Assembly (NCBI GenBank): GCA_946061795.1
Contig: CAMGSK010000046.1
Location: 1 to 10,081 of the forward strand
Direction: 5' to 3'
Source: an uncultured Elusimicrobium sp.
GTDB lineage: Bacteria > Elusimicrobiota > Elusimicrobia > Elusimicrobiales > Elusimicrobiaceae
DNA length: 10,081 nucleotides
Shown: in pieces, positions 7,050-10,081 of the stretch
How the letters are laid out: the number at the start of each line of letters is the position of its first letter
How positions within the stretch are numbered: position 1 is the stretch's first letter
Made by a program: the position numbers and the translations under genes
The notes under the pieces: generated by a model
Seen by the model: the letters and a program-made list of their open reading frames with translations, nothing else
Databases searched by the model: none
What the model was told of the DNA's origin: nothing

Positions 7050-8561
7050 TTATTTTTTGTCATCCTCCAAACGGGGGAAAAGCGGCGGATATTTTTCAAT
7101 TTTTCCGGGAGCCAAACGCCGCTTCATCTCTTGGGCCACCGTCGGCATAAAAGGCTCCAGCCACCCAGCGATGAAACGCAGTCCGCACACCAACTCCAGC
7201 AGTACCTCTGCCGCGGCTGCTTTATCGGTCTTGGCCAGTTCCCAAGGCTTTTTCTCATCCACCAGTTTGTTTAACTCTCCGGCAAAGCCGTACACGCTTT
7301 CCAACACCTTGTCAAAAGCCAGCTCGTCGTAATATGTGTCTATCGCCTTTTCCGTTTCCAGCGCGCGTTTTTCCACGGCGGAGCCCGCGGCGGCTTTCGC
7401 AGGCAAGTCGCCCACGTTCTTCGCCGCCATGTTCAGCGTGCGGGAAAGAAGGTTGCCGAGATTGTTGGCCAAATCGGAATTATAGCGGTTTTTGAAACTG
7501 AGCATAGAGAAATCCCCGTCCTGACCAAAAGGCACTTCGCGGAACAGAAAAGCGCGCACGGGGTCCACCCCATATTTATGGGCGATTTCCACCGGGTTGA
7601 CCACGTTGCCCAACGATTTGGACATTTTCTCCCCTTCCACCGTCCACCAGCCGTGGGCAAACACTTTGCGGGGCAGCGGCAGTCCCAGCGCCATCAGCAT
7701 GGCCGGCCAAATTACCGTATGGAAGCGGAAAATTTCCTTTCCGACCATGTGCAAATCGGCGGGCCAAAAATCTTCAAATTTCTCCGCGCCGATTTTGCGC
7801 AAATGTTCCTCATGCTCTTTTTTGTCTTCACACAGCAGCGTCCCCGCACCGGTGGCGGAAATATAGTTAATCAGCGCGTCAAACCACACATAGACGGTAT
7901 GCGCCGGATCGGACGGAACGGGTACGCCCCATTTGACTTTGGTGCGCGTGACGGACAAATCCCGCAGACCGCTTTTGACAAAATTAATAATTTCGTTGGC
8001 GCGGTATTTGGGGCTCAAAAAATCCGGATGTTCGGAGTAAAATTTCAGCAGCGCGTCCTGATATTTGGAAAGTTTAAAGAAATACGTGTCTTCATGCACC
8101 TCGGTCAGCGGGCGTTTGTGCACGGGACAAAGACCGCCTTCCAGCATTTCGCTTTCGTCATAATATTGCTCACAGGAGAGGCAATATTTTCCGGAATAGG
8201 AGCCTTTGTAAATATCTCCTTGTTTCAAGAGTTTTTCAAATACGGCCTGCACTACATGCTCATGCTTAGGGTCAGTGGTGCGGATAAAATCGTCATAAGA
8301 AATATTCAGTTCTTTCCACATTTCCCGGTACTGGGCCGAAACATTGTCCGTCCATTCTTTGGGGCTGACGTTTTGCGCGGCGGCGGATTTCTCAATGTTT
8401 GCGCCGTGTTCGTCCGTACCGGTCAAAAAGTGCACGTCCAGCCCTTTCTGGCGTTTGTGGCGCGCCAAAATATCCAGCGCAATCGTCGTGTACGCATGGC
8501 CGATATGCGGCACAGAGTTGACGTAATAAATAGGGGTGGTCACAAAAAATTTTTTGCTCAT
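7050..8561 (-). CDS. metG: Methionyl-tRNA synthetase
   Basis: It charges tRNA(Met), initiator and elongator, with methionine in the cytoplasm. Class I signatures are intact: HIGH at 19-22 and KMSKS at 312-316. A single zinc knuckle, C127-x2-C130 and C145-x2-H148, resembles the CxxC/CxxH type of Thermus MetRS. V-W-F-D-A-L-I-N-Y and the H-G-W-W-T-V-E-G-E run before KMSKS are typical. The 503-residue protein ends at P-L-F-P-R-L-E, just after the anticodon-binding helical domain, so the C-terminal EMAP-II/Trbp111-like tRNA-binding domain found in many longer MetRS is absent. I chose the ATG at 8561 rather than the in-frame GTG/ATG-like start further up, because GGAG lies 5 nt upstream and MSKKFFVTTPIYYVN begins where the family does. 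It is the last gene of the operon, 10 nt after holB. Confidence 0.97.
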   Translation of the reverse strand: MSKKFFVTTPIYYVNSVPHIGHAYTTIALDILARHKRQKGLDVHFLTGTDEHGANIEKSAAAQNVSPKEWTDNVSAQYREMWKELNISYDDFIRTTDPKHEHVVQAVFEKLLKQGDIYKGSYSGKYCLSCEQYYDESEMLEGGLCPVHKRPLTEVHEDTYFFKLSKYQDALLKFYSEHPDFLSPKYRANEIINFVKSGLRDLSVTRTKVKWGVPVPSDPAHTVYVWFDALINYISATGAGTLLCEDKKEHEEHLRKIGAEKFEDFWPADLHMVGKEIFRFHTVIWPAMLMALGLPLPRKVFAHGWWTVEGEKMSKSLGNVVNPVEIAHKYGVDPVRAFLFREVPFGQDGDFSMLSFKNRYNSDLANNLGNLLSRTLNMAAKNVGDLPAKAAAGSAVEKRALETEKAIDTYYDELAFDKVLESVYGFAGELNKLVDEKKPWELAKTDKAAAAEVLLELVCGLRFIAGWLEPFMPTVAQEMKRRLAPGKIEKYPPLFPRLEDDKK

Positions 8562-8566
8562 ACATT

Positions 8567-8570
8567 CTCC
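8567..8570 (-). promoter_or_regulatory. Shine-Dalgarno site of metG
   Basis: GGAG on the minus strand, 5 nt before the ATG at 8561 and just after the holB stop codon. It decides the metG start against the longer open frame reaching into holB. Confidence 0.65.
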
Positions 8571-8571
8571 G

Positions 8572-9573
8572 TTATTCAAAAATCCGTACGCCCGCATTGT
8601 CCAGGCTCATCAGAGCCGTTTCCACCGTCAGCGCGGGCGATACGTTGCGCTGAACGGCCGTTTTATAATCTTCCAGTTTTTTTAAAATCCGGCGCAAGAC
8701 TTCGCCCCGGGAAGCGCCGGGCGATTGCATCCATTGCCGGTAAGCGGCCAATATGGCCACGTCCAGCACGGCCTGGGCGCTTTGGCGCGCCGCAGTCGTC
8801 ACGCGCGGCAAAGCCGCCGCCACCGCCGCGGGCCAAGCGGGCCCCTGAGGAGCCGCCTGCAAAATTTCCAAGGCGTCGGCCGCACGCAAAGCGCGCGTCA
8901 GAGACCCCTGGGCATACCGGGCCGCCAAAGCGGGGTCTGGCGTTTGCGGCGCCACTTGCCGCAAAAGCGTTTCCAACGTAGCCGGCGGCAGCGGCGCAAA
9001 TTGCAAAGGCTGGCAGCGCGACAAAATGGTTTTGAGCATGGCCGCTTTTTTATCCGTCAACAAAACCCAGAGCGTTTTTTGCGGGGGCTCTTCAATAAAT
9101 TTTAACAGCGCGTTAGCCGCTTCGGCCTGCATGCTCTGCGCTTCATCCACAATAAACACTTTCCATCCGCCGGCGGCGCTTTTCTGCTGGCTTTTGGCGG
9201 TTATGTCACGAATCGTATCTACTTTAATGCGCTGCTGTTTGGCCAGTTCTTTTTCCAATTCCTCTTCGTAATTTTTATCCGAAGGTTCTTTCTTCAGTTC
9301 CAGTCTTGCTTGGTATAAAAAATCCGCCACCAGCACGTCCGGATACGTTCCCTGCTCTATGGCGCGGCAATGGGCGCACAAACCGCAGGAGTCCCCGGTT
9401 TGGCGCGCCTGCGGGTCCAGACAGTTCAAAGCTTTGGCCAACTCCAGAGCGGCCTTTTTTTTCCCAACGCCGGAGGGCCCGCAAAACAAGAGCGCCTGCG
9501 GCGCACGGCCCAGGACGCACTTTTGCAAATATGCCACGGCGGCGGGTTGGTCTAAGACTTCTTGGAAAGACAT
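8572..9573 (-). CDS. holB: DNA polymerase III delta-prime subunit
   Basis: A 333-residue AAA+ clamp-loader subunit that helps load the beta sliding clamp. The P-loop at 32-39 is GPSGVGKK: lysine follows the Walker A lysine where Ser/Thr is usual, so it probably binds ATP poorly, as is normal for delta-prime. A zinc module, C51 ... C63-x2-C66-x2-C69, and D-E-A-Q at 143-146 follow; then N-A-L-L-K-F-I-E-E-P-P and the S-R-C motif at 185-187. A highly charged stretch (about 88-115, L-E-L-K-K-E to E-L-A-K-Q-Q-R) separates the zinc module from I-K-V-D-T-I-R and looks longer than in common homologues. The C-terminal third is Ala/Leu-rich and helical, as expected for the collar domain. The ATG at 9573 overlaps the end of tmk by 22 nt without a good Shine-Dalgarno site, suggesting translational coupling. 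The intact C-terminus and tmk neighbour favour delta-prime over gamma/tau (dnaX). Confidence 0.92.
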   Translation of the reverse strand: MSFQEVLDQPAAVAYLQKCVLGRAPQALLFCGPSGVGKKKAALELAKALNCLDPQARQTGDSCGLCAHCRAIEQGTYPDVLVADFLYQARLELKKEPSDKNYEEELEKELAKQQRIKVDTIRDITAKSQQKSAAGGWKVFIVDEAQSMQAEAANALLKFIEEPPQKTLWVLLTDKKAAMLKTILSRCQPLQFAPLPPATLETLLRQVAPQTPDPALAARYAQGSLTRALRAADALEILQAAPQGPAWPAAVAAALPRVTTAARQSAQAVLDVAILAAYRQWMQSPGASRGEVLRRILKKLEDYKTAVQRNVSPALTVETALMSLDNAGVRIFE

Positions 9574-10081
9574 AAATCGGTAATATGCTTCTCTTGTAAT
9601 AATTCAATAACGCGTGCGCGGACAGCTTCCACGTCCGCGTCCGCATCTATCAAATAGGCGTTTTCCGTCCGCTCCACCATGTTTTTATAGCCCTGGCGCA
9701 TATTTTGGCGGAACTCTTTGTCTTCGCGTTCCAATCTGTCGGAAAACAAATATTCTCCGCGAGAGGCGAAATATTTATCCGACATCAAAAACACCAGCGT
9801 CAAATCCGGTTTGAGTCCGGTGGTGGCGATATCGTTGACCGTATCAATTAATTTCAAATCAATGCCGCGGGCATAGCCCTGATAAGCGCAGGTGGACATG
9901 GTATAGCGTTCGCAAATGACCACTTTTCCTTCCTGCAGAGCGGGAATAATTTTCTCTTGCGTGTGCTGGGCGCGGCTGGCTTCATAAAGCAACAATTCGG
10001 CCACGGGGCGCACATCCAGTCCGGGCTCCAGGACAATTTGACGGATTTTTTCGGCCGTGGGCGTGCCGCCCGGCTCGCGGG
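9552..10081 (-). CDS. tmk: Thymidylate kinase, N-terminus cut by window edge
   Basis: It phosphorylates dTMP to dTDP with ATP in the dTTP pathway. The visible 176 residues begin just before R-E-P-G-G-T, the conserved dTMP-binding motif, so the P-loop and roughly the first 35 residues lie beyond the right edge. Also present are C-E-R-Y-T-M-S-T-x-A-Y-Q-G, the counterpart of the usual D-R-Y-x-x-S-x-x-A-Y-Q-G but with Glu for Asp, and the lid region S-D-R-L-E-R-E ... R-Q-G-Y. The stop codon TAG at 9552-9554 lies inside holB. A GTG at 10011-10013 is an internal valine, not the start. tmk-holB adjacency is common in bacteria and links nucleotide supply with replication. Confidence 0.95.
   Translation of the reverse strand, partial: REPGGTPTAEKIRQIVLEPGLDVRPVAELLLYEASRAQHTQEKIIPALQEGKVVICERYTMSTCAYQGYARGIDLKLIDTVNDIATTGLKPDLTLVFLMSDKYFASRGEYLFSDRLEREDKEFRQNMRQGYKNMVERTENAYLIDADADVEAVRARVIELLQEKHITDLCLSKKS

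Noticed and set aside
7578..8981. Long plus-strand open frame (467 codons) opposite metG and holB
   Set aside because: It is antisense to two certain genes, shows the His/Phe/Arg-rich composition of a shadow frame, and crosses the metG-holB junction.

Overview
The window is an ordinary-looking bacterial chromosome segment of mid GC content, densely packed and mostly coding on the minus strand. No rRNA, tRNA, insertion sequence, CRISPR array or phage gene is visible. Three secreted proteins with N-terminal signal peptides suggest an envelope with an extracytoplasmic compartment, probably Gram-negative. I cannot place the phylum from sequence alone; a gut-type Elusimicrobiota lineage is a low-confidence guess. 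Codon use and base composition look even along the window, so there is no clear sign of recent transfer.

Reading the minus strand from the right edge, a housekeeping operon runs tmk (5' end outside the window) > holB > metG. The tmk and holB genes overlap by 22 nt, holB and metG are 10 nt apart, and the operon closes with a strong hairpin terminator at 7011-7039. Next on the same strand is a secreted zinc-metalloprotease-like protein (5172-6950) with its own promoter, then a secreted ankyrin-repeat protein (4344-5048), also with its own promoter. The plus-strand gene recG (2112-4196) converges on the ankyrin gene, and the two share a bidirectional terminator at 4259-4295. Divergent from recG, on the minus strand, is a five-helix membrane protein of the conserved-TM-helix (CmpX/MscS-like) type (1370-2062). 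It is followed after 44 nt by a second metalloprotease-like gene (1-1325, cut by the left edge), which is a clear paralogue of the 5172-6950 gene.

Two things stand out. First, the paralogous secreted proteins have HExxHxx(G/S)xxD zinc-site motifs, a methionine-turn-like segment and a shared downstream C-D-D-x-D-G / S-R-G-G / G-W-R-S-x-C-R block. I cannot assign them to a named family. Second, promoter geometry: at the 5172-6950 gene, the ankyrin gene and recG, a -10 hexamer ends only 6-7 nt before the ATG, with no usable Shine-Dalgarno sequence. These look like leaderless transcripts, whereas metG, the membrane-protein gene and the left metalloprotease gene have good Shine-Dalgarno sites. The rest is conserved DNA replication, repair and translation machinery. 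I see no defence system or other multi-gene novelty beyond the secreted-protein cluster. No gene-free stretch reaches 300 bases.
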